Shown piece by piece: positions 25,962 through 37,531 of a stretch of 64,000 nucleotides of DNA. Origin of the DNA: Isoetes taiwanensis (taxonomy: Eukaryota; Streptophyta; Lycopodiopsida; Isoetales; Isoetaceae); NCBI GenBank assembly GCA_021234155.1, contig JAJEKV010000021.1, forward strand, positions 10,221,523 to 10,285,522. The letters run 5' to 3'. Both the position numbers and the translations under genes were made by a program. The stretch's first letter is position 1; each line of letters opens with the position of its first letter. Under the pieces are notes generated by a model. It saw only the letters and a program-made list of their open reading frames with translations, searched no databases and was not told where the DNA came from.

Positions 25962-26043
25962 AACAATTTGGCGAGTGGTCACAAAGCGTTTTGGATTTAT
26001 GCTCCAATTCGAAAGGGCATGGGTTCAAATCCCTTGATTGTCA
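25962..26043 (+). pseudogene. decayed tRNA-Leu, anticodon position TAT
   Basis: The loop reads TTTATGC. The D-arm and 3' acceptor strand are altered. Confidence 0.5.
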
Positions 26044-26576
26044 ATATTCTATATCTATTGATCAAGTAATCAGTATTACCAGATTTAAGTGTGCAAATAG
26101 GTGTTTATCTTATATTATAAGGTTTAGGTGTAAGGATGTAATGCAAGCACTTTAGGATTTTAGTTATATCCATCAAAAGTGACAAAATCTATTGAATTTG
26201 AATACATGAATTACCCACTAGTAATCCACCAAGAACAAGCGTGCTTAAATGTACATGCTTGAGAGTCATTAAGTCAATTTGATGGTGATCTAAGGAGGTT
26301 GGATTTGGCTCAATGCGAAAGGCATGAGAAGATATAAAGTAGTGCGGATTAAAGTAATGGTACAAGTTCTCTCTAGTTTTAGCGGTCGTGAGTCATACTC
26401 TTCATCCATTAAGGGTTGTCGAGAACACAGGATAAATGCAAATGTCAAAATGCTTTGGGCACTTGCCCATATTCATCAAGTGACAAAGCTATTGCATCGA
26501 AAAATCATGAATTGCTACCAAGTTAATCACAACATTAAATAATACTTTAGATGTAAACCTTGAGAGTTATTACAGA

Positions 26577-26659
26577 GACAATTTTGGTAAGAGTGGTCTA
26601 AAGGCGTTGGATTTAGGCTCAATTCGAGAAAGGGCATAGGTACAAATCCATAGTTGTCA
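26577..26659 (+). pseudogene. decayed tRNA-Leu(UAG)
   Basis: UAG loop present. There are D-arm insertions, and the B box is changed to GGTACAAATCC. Confidence 0.5.
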
Positions 26660-27711
26660 ATGTTCTACATCCATTGATCAAGTTTTTCAATCACGAAGAT
26701 TTAAGTGCCTGATTATTTGTTTATGAAAATGAAAGTTTTAGAGGACTCAAATGGGAAGAGCGTGTGAGTGTGGATTAAAGGAATGGTACAAATGCGTCCG
26801 ATTTTAAGAAGCTCTTCCTTGATGCGATGAGTTATACTCTTTTACTCCGCGAAAGGGTGTCATGAACATGAGGATAAATCTCTTGAGACCCTTTGGTTTT
26901 GGTCATATTGAATTTGAGATATCATGATTGCTCTGAAGTTAATATAAAGCGAAACTTGTAGTTAAATGTACGATTGAGAATCATTCTGAGACAATTAGAG
27001 TGGTCTAAGGCATTGGATTTGGAAAAACTCCAATATTGTCAGAAAGGGCATGGGTTCAAATCCATGGTTATTGATGGCTACTACATCCATTGATCAAGTT
27101 TTTCAATGTGCCAAGATTTAAGTGCCTGAGATTGTTGTTTATGAAAATGAAAGTTTAGAAGACTCAAAGGGAAGAGGAAAAGCATTAGTGTGGATTAAAG
27201 GAATGGTACAAATGCGTCCGGGTTTTAAACTCTTCTTGATGATGGGTTATACTCTGCTTTACTCACGAAGAGATTGTCATGAACCGAGCCCTTGAAGCTT
27301 TTATTCATATTGAATTTGAATACATGGTGCCACGAAGTTAATCACGAGAACAAAAGCGTGCTTAAATGTGTACATCTTGAGAGTCATTAAAAGTCAATTT
27401 GATCCCGGAGTGGTCTAGAGTTTAGGATTTAGCTCAATCTGAAAAGGCATGAGAAGATAAAGTAGTGTGGATTAAAGTAATAAAGGTACGAGTTTCCTCT
27501 AGTTTTAGCGACATGCTCTTCTTATTCGGCGAGTCATACTCTTCATCCATTAAAAGTGTCGAGAACACAGGGGATAAATGCAAATGTCAAATACTTTTGA
27601 ACTTACTTATATTCATCAAGTGACAAAAGCTCTTTGCATCAAAAATCATGAATTGCTACCAAGTTAATCACAACATTAAATATGCCTAGATGTAAACCTT
27701 GAGTTATTACA

Positions 27712-27798
27712 GAACCAATTTGGTAGGGAGTGGTCCTAGGCGTTGGATTTAGGCTCCAATCCCAGAGAAGGAGCATGGGTTCAAATCCATAGTTGTCA
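27712..27798 (+). pseudogene. decayed tRNA-Leu(UAG)
   Basis: The anticodon arm and B box are intact. Insertions lie in the acceptor strand, D-arm and variable arm. Confidence 0.5.
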
Positions 27799-27836
27799 AT
27801 GTTCTACATCCATTGATCAAGTTTTTCAATGCCAAA

Positions 27837-27891
27837 AGCGTTGGATTTAGGCTCCAATTAGAAAGGGCATGTGTTCAAATCCACGGTTGTC
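27837..27891 (+). pseudogene. 3' part of tRNA-Leu fused to a spacer
   Basis: A spacer ending CAATGCCAAAAG joins directly to the anticodon stem, as at 21011. Confidence 0.6.
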
Positions 27892-28525
27892 AATATTCTA
27901 CATCTATTGATCAAATAATCAATGCGATGATTTAAGTGTGCAAATAGGTGTTTATCTTATATTATAAAGGGTTTTGATTGGGGATGTAATGCAAACCCTT
28001 TAGGATTTTAGTTATATCCATCAAGTGACAAATCTGTGAATTTGAATACATGAATTGCCACGAAGTTAATGATTGTAAGGATGTAATGCAAACCTTTTAG
28101 GATTTTAGTTATATCTATCAAGTATTAAAATCTATTGAATTTGAATACATAGTTACCCGCGAAGTTAATCACTTGAGAACAAAATGTGCTTAAATGTACG
28201 AGAGTCATTAAAGTCAATTTGTCCAGTGGTCACAAGGAGTTGGATTTAAAACTCTGTCTGAAAGGCATGAGAATATAAAGTAGTGTGGATTAGTAATGGT
28301 ACAAGTTCTCTAGTTTTTAGCTGACATGCTCTTCTTAGTCGTGAGAGTCATATTACTCTTCATCCATTAAAGGTCGCCGAGAACTGGGATAAATGCAAAT
28401 GTCGAATGCTTTAAGACACTTACTTATATTCATCAAGTGACAAAAGCTATTGCATCTAAAATCTGAATTGCTACCAAGGTTATCCACAATATTAAATATG
28501 TCTACATGTAAATCTTGGTATTATA

Positions 28526-28613
28526 GAACAATTTGGTAGAAGTGGTCTAAAGGTGTTGGATTTAGGCTCCAATTGAGAAAGGGGGCATAGGTTTCAAATC
28601 CACATAGTTATCG
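28526..28613 (+). pseudogene. decayed tRNA-Leu(UAG)
   Basis: UAG loop is intact. The copy has D-arm and T-arm insertions and a G discriminator. Confidence 0.5.
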
Positions 28614-28931
28614 ATGTTCCTACATCAGAACAGTCAAGTTTTCAATGCCAAGATTTAAGTGCAGTTGTTGTTTATGAAAATGAAAGTTTAGAGGACTCAA
28701 ATGGAAGAGAAGCGCGTGAGTGTGGATTAAAGGAATGGTACAAAATGAGTTTTAAAGCTCTTCTTGATCGATGATTCATACTCTTTACTCACGAAAGGGT
28801 GTCATGAACCGCGAGGATAATCTGGAGACCCTTTAGGATTTTAGTCATATTGAATTTGAATATCATGAATTACTCTGAAGTTAATCACAAAACAAAACAT
28901 GGTTAAATGTACAATTGAGAATCATTACAAA

Positions 28932-29015
28932 GACAATTTGGCCAGGTGGTCTAAGGCGTTGGATTTAGGCTCCAATCAGAAAGGGCATGGGTTCTGGAAA
29001 TCCACATAGTTATCA
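28932..29015 (+). pseudogene. decayed tRNA-Leu(UAG)
   Basis: The anticodon arm is intact. The T-loop has a three-base insertion, and the T-stem is broken. Confidence 0.5.
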
Positions 29016-29662
29016 ATGTTCTACATCCATTGATCAAGTTTTCAATGCAAGATTTAAGTGCAGTTGTTGTTTATGAAAATGAAAGTTTAGAAGACTCAAA
29101 GGGAAGAGCAGCATTAGTGTGGATTAAAGGAATGGTACAAAATTGTCGGTTTTTAAAAGAAGCTCTTCTTGATTGATGAGTTATACTCTTTACTCACGAG
29201 AAGGTGTCATGAACCACGAGGATAAGCCTTGAGACCCTTTAGGCTTTTATTCATATTGAATTTGAATACATGAATTGCACCCGCGAAGTTAATCCGCGAG
29301 AACAAAGCGTGCTTAAATGTACATCTTGAGAGTCATTAAAGTCAATTTGTCCCGAGTGAATTACAGGAGTTGGATTTAGCTCCAATCACGAAAGAGCATG
29401 AAGATAAAGAAGTAGTGTGGATTAAAGTAATGGTACAAGTTCTCTAGTTTTTAGCAAAGCATGCTCTTCTTAGTCGTGAGTCATACTCTTCATCCATTAA
29501 AAGGTGTCAAGAACACAAGGATAAATGCAAATGTCAAATGCTTTAGACACTTACTTATATTCATCAAGTGACAAAAGCTATTGCATCAAAAAATCATGAA
29601 TTGCTACCAAGTTAATCACAACATTAAATATGCCTAGATGTAAACCTTGAGAGTTATTACAA

Positions 29663-29742
29663 GACAATTTGGCCGAGTGGTCTAAGGCGTTGGATTTAGG
29701 CTCCAATCCGAAAGGGCATGGGTTCAAATCCCATAGTTGTCA
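29663..29742 (+). tRNA. tRNA-Leu(UAG), class A (consensus copy)
   Basis: Representative copy. It is 80 nt without CCA. The acceptor stem GACAATT pairs with AGTTGTC (one T-G pair), the discriminator is A, the anticodon stem is TTGGA/TCCAA around the loop TTTAGGC (anticodon UAG, decoding CUA), the variable arm is about 11 nt as expected for class II tRNA-Leu, and the T-stem is ATGGG/CCCAT around TTCAAAT. The A box TGGCCGAGTGG and B box GGTTCAAATCC fit Pol III promoters. CAA directly precedes the gene and a TTAAATAT motif lies about 35-45 bases upstream, both usual for plant tRNA genes. A T4 run about 28 bases downstream is a likely terminator. It resembles nuclear plant tRNA-Leu, not plastid trnL-UAG. 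No intron. Confidence 0.93.
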
Positions 29743-30080
29743 ATGTTCTACATCCATTGATCAAGTTTTCAATGCCAAGATTTAAGTGCACAGATTGTTG
29801 TTTATGAAAATGAAAGTTTAGAGGACTCAAATGGAAGAGAACGCATTAGTGTGGATTAAAGGAATGGTACAAATCGTCCAGTTTTTAAAGCTCTTCTTGA
29901 TCGATGAGTTATACTCTAGTTTTTACTCACTCTTCATCCATTAAAGGGTGTCATGAACACAAGGATAAATGCAGATGACCCTTTAGGCTTTTAGTCATAT
30001 TGAATTTGAATATCATGAATTGCTACGAAGTTAATCACAAAACAAAACATGGTTAAATGTACAATTGAGAATCATTACAA

Positions 30081-30160
30081 GACAATTTGGCCGAGTGGTC
30101 TAAGGCGTTGGATTTAGGCTCCAATCCAAAAGGGCATGGGTTCAAATCCCATAGTTGTCA
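30081..30160 (+). tRNA. tRNA-Leu(UAG), class B
   Basis: This differs from the consensus only by G to A in the variable arm (TCCAAAAGGG). T4 terminator downstream. Confidence 0.9.
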
Positions 30161-30478
30161 ATGTTCTACATCCATTGATCAAGTTTTCAATGCCAAGATT
30201 TAAGTGCACAGATTGTTGTTTATGAAAATGAAAGTTTAGAGGACTCAAAGGGAAGAGAACGCATTAGTGTGGATTAAAGGAATGGTACAAATCGTCCAGT
30301 TTTTAAAGCTCTTCTTGATCGATGAGTTATACTCTTTACTCAGTTAAAGGGTGTCATGAACAAGGATAAACGCAGACCCTTTAGGCTTTTATTCATATTG
30401 AATTTGAATATCATGAATTGCTACGAAGTTAATCATAAAACAAAACATGGTTAAATGTACAATTGAGAATCATTACAA

Positions 30479-30558
30479 GACAATTTGGTCGAGTGGTCTA
30501 AGGCGTTGGATTTAGGCTCCAATTCGAAAGGGCATGGGTTCAAATCCCATAGTTGTCA
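30479..30558 (+). tRNA. tRNA-Leu(UAG), class C
   Basis: Changes: GGTCGAG in the A box and TTCG in the variable arm; both are common class-C variants. Unusually for class C, a T5 run follows 10 bases after the gene, so this copy has its own proximal terminator. Confidence 0.9.
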
Positions 30559-30787
30559 ATATTTCTTTTTCATCCATTGATCAAGTAATCAATGCCAAGA
30601 TTTAAGTGTGCAAATAGGTGTTTATCTTATATTATAAGGTTTCGGTGTAAGGATGTAATGCAAACCCTTTAGGATTTTAGTTATATCCATCAAGTGACAA
30701 AATCTATTGAATTTGAATACATGAATTGCCACGAAGTTAATCACAGAACAAAACGTGCTTAAATGTACATCTTGAGAGTCATTAAAA

Positions 30788-30847
30788 GTCAATTTGATCG
30801 AGTGGTCTAAGGAGTTGGATTTGCGCTCCAATCTGAAAAGGCATGAG
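30788..30847 (+). pseudogene. truncated tRNA-Leu, class D representative
   Basis: The tRNA homology starts GTCAATTTGATCGAGTGG, keeps an anticodon stem TTGGA/TCCAA around TTTGCGC, and stops after GGCATG. It then jumps into spacer (AGAAGATAAAG, then TAGTGTGGATTAAAG). T-arm, B box and 3' acceptor strand are absent, so neither transcription from internal boxes nor folding is expected. Other clean class-D copies start at 31848, 33284, 34722, 35829, 37212, 38385, 38974, 40282, 41446, 42880, 44042, 45166, 46572, 47730 and 48795. Several (34722, 37212) read TTTGAGC in the loop. Confidence 0.85.
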
Positions 30848-31108
30848 AAGATAAAGAAGTAGTGTGGATTAAAGTAATGGTACAAGTTCTCTAGTTTTTA
30901 GCAGCATGCTCTTCTTAGTCGGCGAGTCATACTCTTCATCCATTAAAGGGTGTCAAGAACACAAGGATAAATGCAAATGTCAAATGCTTTAGACACTTAC
31001 TTATATTCATCAAGTGACAAAAGCTATTGCATCAAAAAATCATGAATTGCTACCAAGTTAATCACAACATTAAATATGCCTAGATGTAAACCTTGAGAGT
31101 TATTACAA

Positions 31109-31188
31109 GACAATTTGGCCGAGTGGTCTAAGGCGTTGGATTTAGGCTCCAATCCGAAAGGGCATGGGTTCAAATCCCATAGTTGTCA
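31109..31188 (+). tRNA. tRNA-Leu(UAG), class A
   Basis: Identical to the copy at 29663-29742. T4 terminator downstream. Confidence 0.92.
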
Positions 31189-31513
31189 ATGTTCTACATC
31201 CATTGATCAAGTTTTCAATGCCAAGATTTAAGTGCACAGATTGTTGTTTATGAAAATGAAAGTTTAGAGGACTCAAATGGAGGAGAAACGATTAGTGTGG
31301 ATTAAAGGAATGGTACAAATCGTCCTCTTTTTTAAAGCTCTTCTTGATCGATGAGTTATACTCTTTACTCACGAAAGGGTGTCATGAAACAGGAGGATAA
31401 ATGACCCTTTTAGGACCCTTTTTTTAGTCATATTGAATTTGAATATCATGAATTGCTACGAAGTTAATCATAAAACAAAACATGGTTAAATGTACAATTG
31501 AGAATCATTACAA

Positions 31514-31593
31514 GACAATTTGGCCGAGTGGTCTAAGGCGTTGGATTTAGGCTCCAATCCGAAAGGGCATGGGTTCAAATCCCATAGTTGTCA
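31514..31593 (+). tRNA. tRNA-Leu(UAG), class B
   Basis: Consensus sequence with class-B upstream bases. It is the last clean copy before a scrambled stretch. Confidence 0.92.
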
Positions 31594-32170
31594 ATGTTCT
31601 ACATCCATTGATCAAGTTTTCAATGCCAAGATTTAAGTGTGCAAATTAGTTGTTTATGAAACCCTCTTCTTTCGATAGTTATTCTTTACTCTTCAAAAAG
31701 GGTGAACAAGGAAAATGAAAAATAATCATGAAGGATTTTAGTTATATCCATATTGAATTTGAATATCATCAAATCTATTGAATTTGAATACATGAAAGTT
31801 ATGGTTAACAAAACATGGTTAAATGTACATATTGAGATTCATTAAAAGTCAATTTGTTCGAGTGGTCTAAGGAGTTGGATTTGCGCTCCAATCTGAAAAG
31901 GCATGAGAAGATAAAGAAGTAGTGTGGATTAAAGTAATGGTACAAGTTCTCTAGTTTTTTTAAAGCTCTTCTTGATCGATGAGTTATACTCTTTCATCCA
32001 TTAAAAGGTGTCAAGAACACAAGTGATAAATGCAAATGTCAAATGCTTTAGACACTTAGTTTATATTCTTCAGGTGACAAAATTCATATTGAATTTGAAT
32101 ATCATGAATTGCTACCAAGTTAATCATAAAAAACAAAACATGGTTAAATGTAAATTGAGAATCATTACAA

Positions 32171-32251
32171 GACAATTTGGCCGAGTGGTCTAAGGCGTTG
32201 GATTTAGGCTCCAATCCGAAAAGGGCATGGGTTCAAATCCCATAGTTGTCA
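32171..32251 (+). tRNA. tRNA-Leu(UAG), 81 nt
   Basis: Consensus except for one extra A in the variable arm (CCGAAAAGGG). The arms can all still pair. T4 downstream. Confidence 0.85.
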
Positions 32252-32934
32252 ATATTCTACATCCATTGATCAAGTTTTCAATGCCAAGATTTAAGTGTGT
32301 CAAATAGGTGTTTATCTTATATTATAAGTTTATGAAAATGAAAGGATAAATGACAAAATGGCAAACCCTTTAGTGTGGATTTTAATTATATCCATCAAGT
32401 GACAAAAGCTATTGAATTTGAATACATGAATTTACAAGTTAATCAACATAAAGGATGCCTAATGCAAACCCTTTAGGATTTTAGACATTTGAATTTGACA
32501 AAATCTATTGAATTTGAATACATGAATCATAAAACCATGGTTTCATTGAGAACAAAAGTGGTTAAATGATTTACATCCTTGAGGGATGGGTCATTAAAAT
32601 TCAATTTTCAATGCCAAGATTTGGTCTAAGGAGTTGATTTAGGTTTGAAAATGAAAGTTTAAAAAGGCATGAGAAGATAAAGAAGTAGTGTGGATTAAAG
32701 TAATGGTACAAAGTTCTCTAGTTTTTAAGCATGCTCTTCTTTATCGATGAGTTATACTCTTTCATCCATTAAAGGGTGTCAAGAACACAAGGATAAATGC
32801 AAATGTCAAATGCTTTAGACACTTACTTATATTCATCAAGTGACAAAAGCTATTGCATCAAAAAATCATGAATTGCTACCAAGTTAATCACAACATTAAA
32901 TATGCCTAGATGTAAACCTTGAGAGTTATTACAA

Positions 32935-33012
32935 GACAATTTGGCCGAGTGGTCTAAGGCGTTGGATTTAGGCTCCAATTAAAGGGCATGGGTTCAAATC
33001 CCATAGTTGTCA
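32935..33012 (+). tRNA. tRNA-Leu(UAG), short variable arm
   Basis: The variable arm is two bases shorter (AATTAAAGGG). The remaining stems match the consensus. Class-A upstream sequence but class-C downstream AAGTATTC, so it is a recombinant monomer. Confidence 0.8.
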
Positions 33013-33604
33013 ATATTCTACATTCATTGATCAAGTATTCAATGCCAAGATTTAAAATATTGTTGTTTATGAAAATGCCAAGATTTAGAGGACTCAAATA
33101 GGATATTATCTTATATTATAAGGTTTTGGTGTAAGGATGTAATGCAAATTTTTTAGGATTTTAGTTATATCCATCAAGTGACAAAATCTTTTTAATTTGA
33201 ATACATGAATTCATGAATCAGGATAAATGACAAAATCATATTTACATCTTGAGGTTAAATGTACATATTGAGAATCATTACAAGACAATTTGGTCGAGTG
33301 GTCTAAGGAGTTGGATTTGCGCTCCAATCTGAAAAGGCATGAGAAGATAAAGAAGTAGTGTGGATTAAAGTAATGGTACAAGTTCTCTAGTTTTTAGCAG
33401 CATGCTCTTCTTAGTCGGCGAGTCATACTCTTCATCCATTAAAGGGTGTCAAGAACACAAGGATAAATGCAAATGTCAAATGCTTTAGACACTTACTTAT
33501 ATTCATCAAGTGACAAAAGCTATTGCATCAAAAAATCATGAATTGCTACCAAGTTAATCACAACATTAAATATGCCTAGATGTAAACCTTGAGAGTTATT
33601 ACAA

Positions 33605-33684
33605 GACAATTTGGCCGAGTGGTCTAAGGCGTTGGATTTAGGCTCCAATCCGAAAGGGCATGGGTTCAAATCCCATAGTTGTCA
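33605..33684 (+). tRNA. tRNA-Leu(UAG), class A
   Basis: Consensus. First tRNA of a complete 4-mer. Confidence 0.92.
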
Positions 33685-34004
33685 ATGTTCTACATCCATT
33701 GATCAAGTTTTCAATGCCAAGATTTAAGTGCACAGATTGTTGTTTATGAAAATGAAAGTTTAGAGGACTCAAATGGAAGAGAACGCATTAGTGTGGATTA
33801 AAGGAATGGTACAAATCATCCAGTTTTTAAAGCTCTTCTTGATCGATGAGTTATACTCTTTACTCACGAAAGGGTGTCATGAACACGAGGATAAATGCAG
33901 ACCCTTTAGGGTTTTAGTCATATTGAATTTGAATATCATGAATTGCTCTGAAAGTTAATCACAAAACAAAACATGGTTAAATGTACAATTGAGAATCATT
34001 ACAA

Positions 34005-34084
34005 GACAATTTGGCCGAGTGGTCTAAGGTGTTGGATTTAGGCTCCAATCCGAAAGGGCATGGGTTCAAATCCCATAGTTGTCA
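34005..34084 (+). tRNA. tRNA-Leu(UAG), class B
   Basis: Carries AAGGTGTTGG (C to T before the anticodon stem), a variant shared by many class-B copies. Confidence 0.9.
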
Positions 34085-34416
34085 ATGTTCTACATCCATT
34101 GATCAAGTTTTCAATGCCAAGATTTAAGTGCACAGATTGTTGTTTATGAAAATGAAAGTTTAGAAGACTCAAAGGGAAGAGAACGCATTAGTGTGGATTA
34201 AAGGAATGGTACAAATCGTCATTGTTTTTTAAAGCTCTTCTTGATTGATGAGTTATACTCTTTACTCACGAAAAGGGTGTCATGAACACGAGGATAAACG
34301 TTAGACCCTTTAGGCTTTTATTCATATTGAATTTGAATATCATGAATTGATGAATTGCTAATGAAGTTAATCATAAAACAAAACATGGTTAAATGTACAA
34401 TTGAGAATCATTACAA

Positions 34417-34496
34417 GACAATTTGGCCGAGTGGTCTAAGGCGTTGGATTTAGGCTCCAATTCGAAAGGGCATGGGTTCAAATCCCATAGTTGTCA
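34417..34496 (+). tRNA. tRNA-Leu(UAG), class C
   Basis: TTCG in the variable arm. Downstream AAGTATTC, so there is no proximal T4. Confidence 0.9.
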
Positions 34497-35042
34497 ATAT
34501 TCTACATCCATTGATCAAGTATTCAATGCCAAGATTTAAGTGTGCAAATAGGTGTTTATCTTATATTATAAGGTTTCGGTGTAAGGATGTAATGCAAACC
34601 CTTTAGGATTTTAGTTATATCCATCAAGTGACAAAATCTATTGAATTTGAATACATGAATTGCCACGAAGTTAATCACAGAACAAAACGTGCTTAAATGT
34701 ACATCTTGAGAGTCATTAAAAGTCAATTTGATCGAGTGGTCTAAGGAGTTGGATTTGAGCTCCAATCTGAAAAGGCATGAGAAGATAAAGAAGTAGTGTG
34801 GATTAAAGTAATGGTACAAGTTCTCTAGTTTTTAGCAGCATGCTCTTCTTAGTCGGCTAGTCATACTCTTCATCCATTAAAGGGTGTCAAGAACACAAGG
34901 ATAAATGCAAATGTCAAATGCTTTAGACACTTACTTATATTCATCAAGTGACAAAAGCTATTGCATCAAAAAATCATGAATTGCTACCAAGTTAATCACA
35001 ACATTAAATATGCCTAGATGTAAACCTTGAGAGTTATTACAA

Positions 35043-35122
35043 GACAATTTGGCCGAGTGGTCTAAGGCGTTGGATTTAGGCTCCAATCCGAAAGGGCATG
35101 GGTTCAAATCCCATAGTTGTCA
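35043..35122 (+). tRNA. tRNA-Leu(UAG), class A
   Basis: Consensus. First tRNA of a 3-mer. Confidence 0.92.
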
Positions 35123-35468
35123 ATGTTCTACATCCATTGATCAAGTTTTCAATGCCAAGATTTAAGTGCACAGATTGTTGTTTATGAAAATGAAAGTTTA
35201 GAGGACTCAAATGGAAGAGAACGCATTAGTGTGGATTAAAGGAATGGTACAAATCGTCCAGTTTTTAAAGCTCTTCTTGATCGATGAGTTATACTCTTTA
35301 CTCACGAAAGGGTGTCATAAAGCTCTTCTTGAACATGAGGATAAATTAAAAGGGTGTCATGAACACCCTTTAGGCTTTTAGTCATATTGAATTTGAATAT
35401 CATGAATTGCTACGAAGTTAATCATAAAACAAAACATGGTTAAATGTACATATTGAGAATCATTACAA

Positions 35469-35548
35469 GACAATTTGGCCGAGTGGTCTAAGGCGTTGGA
35501 TTTAGGCTCCAATCCGAAAGGGCATGGGTTCAAATCCCATAGTTGTCA
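35469..35548 (+). tRNA. tRNA-Leu(UAG), class C'
   Basis: Consensus gene body. The downstream sequence reads AAGTAGTCAATG, without T4. Confidence 0.91.
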
Positions 35549-36149
35549 ATATTCTACATCCATTGATCAAGTAGTCAATGCCAAGATTTAAGTGTGTATC
35601 TTATATTATAAGGTTTTGGTGTAAGGATGTAATGCAAACCCTTTAGGATTTTAGTTATATCCATCAAGTGATAAAATCTATTGAATTTGAATACATGAAT
35701 TGCCACCCTTTAGGATTTTAGTTATATACATCAATTGATAAAATCTATTGAATTTGAATACATGAATTGCCACGAAGTTAATCACAGAACAAAACATGCT
35801 TAAATGTACATCTTGAGAGTCATTAAAAGTCAATTTGATCGAGTGGTCTAAGGAGTTGGATTTGCGCTCCAATCTGAAAAGGCATGAGAAGATAAAGAAG
35901 TAGTGTGGATTAAAGTAATGGTACAAGTTCTCTAGTTTTTAGCAGCATGCTCTTCTTAGTCGGCGAGTCATACTCTTCATCCATTAAAAGGTGTCAAGAA
36001 CACAAGGATAAATGCAAATGTCAAATGCTTTAGACACTTACTTATATTCATCAAGTGACAAAAGCTATTGCATCTAAAAATCATGAATTGCTACCAAGTT
36101 AATCACAACATTAAATATGTCTAGATGTAAACCTTGAGAGTTATTACAA

Positions 36150-36229
36150 GACAATTTGGCCGAGTGGTCTAAGGCGTTGGATTTAGGCTCCAATCCGAAA
36201 GGGCATGGGTTCAAATCCCATAGTTGTCA
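36150..36229 (+). tRNA. tRNA-Leu(UAG), class A
   Basis: Consensus. T4 terminator downstream. Confidence 0.92.
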
Positions 36230-36507
36230 ATGTTCTACATCCATTGATCAAGTTTTCAATGCCAAGATTTAAGTGCAGGGAAGAGAACGCATTAGTGTGG
36301 ATTAAAGGAATGGTACAAATCGTCCAGTTTTTAAAGCTCTTCTTGATCGATGAGTTATACTCTTTACTCACGAAAGGGTGTCATGAACACGAGGATAAAT
36401 GCAGACCCTTTAGGATTTTAGTCATATTGAATTTGAATATCATGAATTGCTACGAAGTTAATCACAAAACAAAACATGGTTAAATGTACAATTGAGAATC
36501 ATTACAA

Positions 36508-36587
36508 GACAATTTGGCCGAGTGGTCTAAGGTGTTGGATTTAGGCTCCAATCCGAAAGGGCATGGGTTCAAATCCCATAGTTGTCA
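36508..36587 (+). tRNA. tRNA-Leu(UAG), class B
   Basis: AAGGTGTTGG variant; otherwise consensus. Confidence 0.9.
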
Positions 36588-36906
36588 ATGTTCTACATCC
36601 ATTGATCAAGTTTTCAATGCCAAGATTTAAGTGCACAGATTGTTGTTTATGAAAATGAAAGTTTAGAAGACTCAAAGGGAAGAGAACGCATTAGTGTGGA
36701 TTAAAGGAATGGTACAAATCGTCCAGTTTTTAAAGCTCTTCTTGATCGATGAGTTATACTCTTTACTCACGAAAGGGTGTCATGAACACGAGGATAAACG
36801 CAGACCCTTTAGGCTTTTATTCATATTGAATTTGAATATCATGAATTGCTATGAAGTTAATCATAAAACAAAACATGGTTAAATGTACAATTGAGAATCA
36901 TTACAA

Positions 36907-36986
36907 GACAATTTGGCCGAGTGGTCTAAGGCGTTGGATTTAGGCTCCAATTCGAAAGGGCATGGGTTCAAATCCCATAGTTGTCA
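36907..36986 (+). tRNA. tRNA-Leu(UAG), class C
   Basis: TTCG variable-arm variant; no T4 close downstream. Confidence 0.9.
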
Positions 36987-37531
36987 ATATTCTACATCCA
37001 TTGATCAAGTATTCAATGCCAAGATTTAAGTGTGCAAATAGGTGTTTATCTTATATTATAAGGTTTCGGTGTAAGGATGTAATGCAAACCCTTTAGGATT
37101 TTAGTTATATCCATCAAGTGACAAAATCTATTGAATTTGAATACATGAATTGCCACGAAGTTAATCACAGAACAAAACGTGCTTAAATGTACATCTTGAG
37201 AGTCATTAAAAGTCAATTTGATCGAGTGGTCTAAGGAGTTGGATTTGAGCTCCAATCTGAAAAGGCATGAGAAGATAAAGAAGTAGTGTGGATTAAAGTA
37301 ATGGTACAAGTTCTCTAGTTTTTAGCAGCATGCTCTTCTTAGTCAGCGAGTCATACTCTTCATCCATTAAAGGGTGTCAAGAACACAAGGATAAATGCAA
37401 ATGTCAAATGCTTTAGACACTTACTTATATTCATCAAGTGACAAAAGCTATTGCATCAAAAATCATGAATTGCTACGAAGTTAATCACATAATAAAATCT
37501 GCCTATATGTAAATCTTGAGAGTTATTACAA

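Larger units (their letters stand above)
9588..29399 (+). repeat. tRNA-Leu satellite, block 2 left part (indel-rich)
   Basis: These are the same monomers and class order as the clean right part, but nearly every copy has several 1-4 base indels or substitutions. tRNA and spacer are hit alike. Certain changes recur at the same monomer positions: GCATTAG to GCGTGAG (near 11570, 14690, 15850, 16220, 22805, 23205, 28710), GAATTGC to GGTGC, and ATCACAGA to ATCCGCGAGA. Recognisable tRNA copies that are not listed separately lie at 9942-10024, 10353-10440, 15670-15749, 16441-16493 (3' part), 17022-17110, 19861-19933, 23033-23109, 23437-23516, 25569-25645 and 26990-27072. Class-D relics start near 9625, 11083, 12775, 14178, 16700, 17735, 19160, 20575, 21400, 22450, 23745, 24545, 26270, 27390, 28215 and 29341. 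At 22720-22790 the tRNA of one A monomer is missing. Confidence 0.9.
31640..33290 (+). repeat. scrambled satellite mosaic
   Basis: Short pieces of different monomer classes follow each other out of order, with novel T-rich joints, for example near 31660-31830, 32330-32690 and 33045-33270. Two tRNA copies inside (32171-32251, 32935-33012) and two D relics (31848, 33284) remain readable; a third D copy near 32610 is torn apart. Confidence 0.75.
33605..36149 (+). repeat. higher-order unit (4-mer + 3-mer), copy 1
   Basis: Order A 33605, B 34005, C 34417, D 34722, then A 35043, C' 35469, D 35829. Length 2545 bp, one base longer than the next copy. Confidence 0.85.

Noticed and set aside
29663-29742. 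Plastid trnL-UAG insertion
   Set aside because: The sequence differs strongly from plastid trnL-UAG and matches the nuclear type with class II variable arm; flanks are not plastid.
30622-30885. Repeated minus-strand open frame of about 87 codons (also at 34556, 35678, 37046, 38192, 41181, 42711)
   Set aside because: It is antisense to a tRNA satellite monomer and recurs only because the repeat does. It overlaps the truncated tRNA, has no recognisable domain, and is broken in the diverged copies.
36694-36882. Repeated plus-strand frames of 62-92 codons in the spacers
   Set aside because: Their start lies in spacer and their length varies with spacer indels. They are by-products of the repeat.
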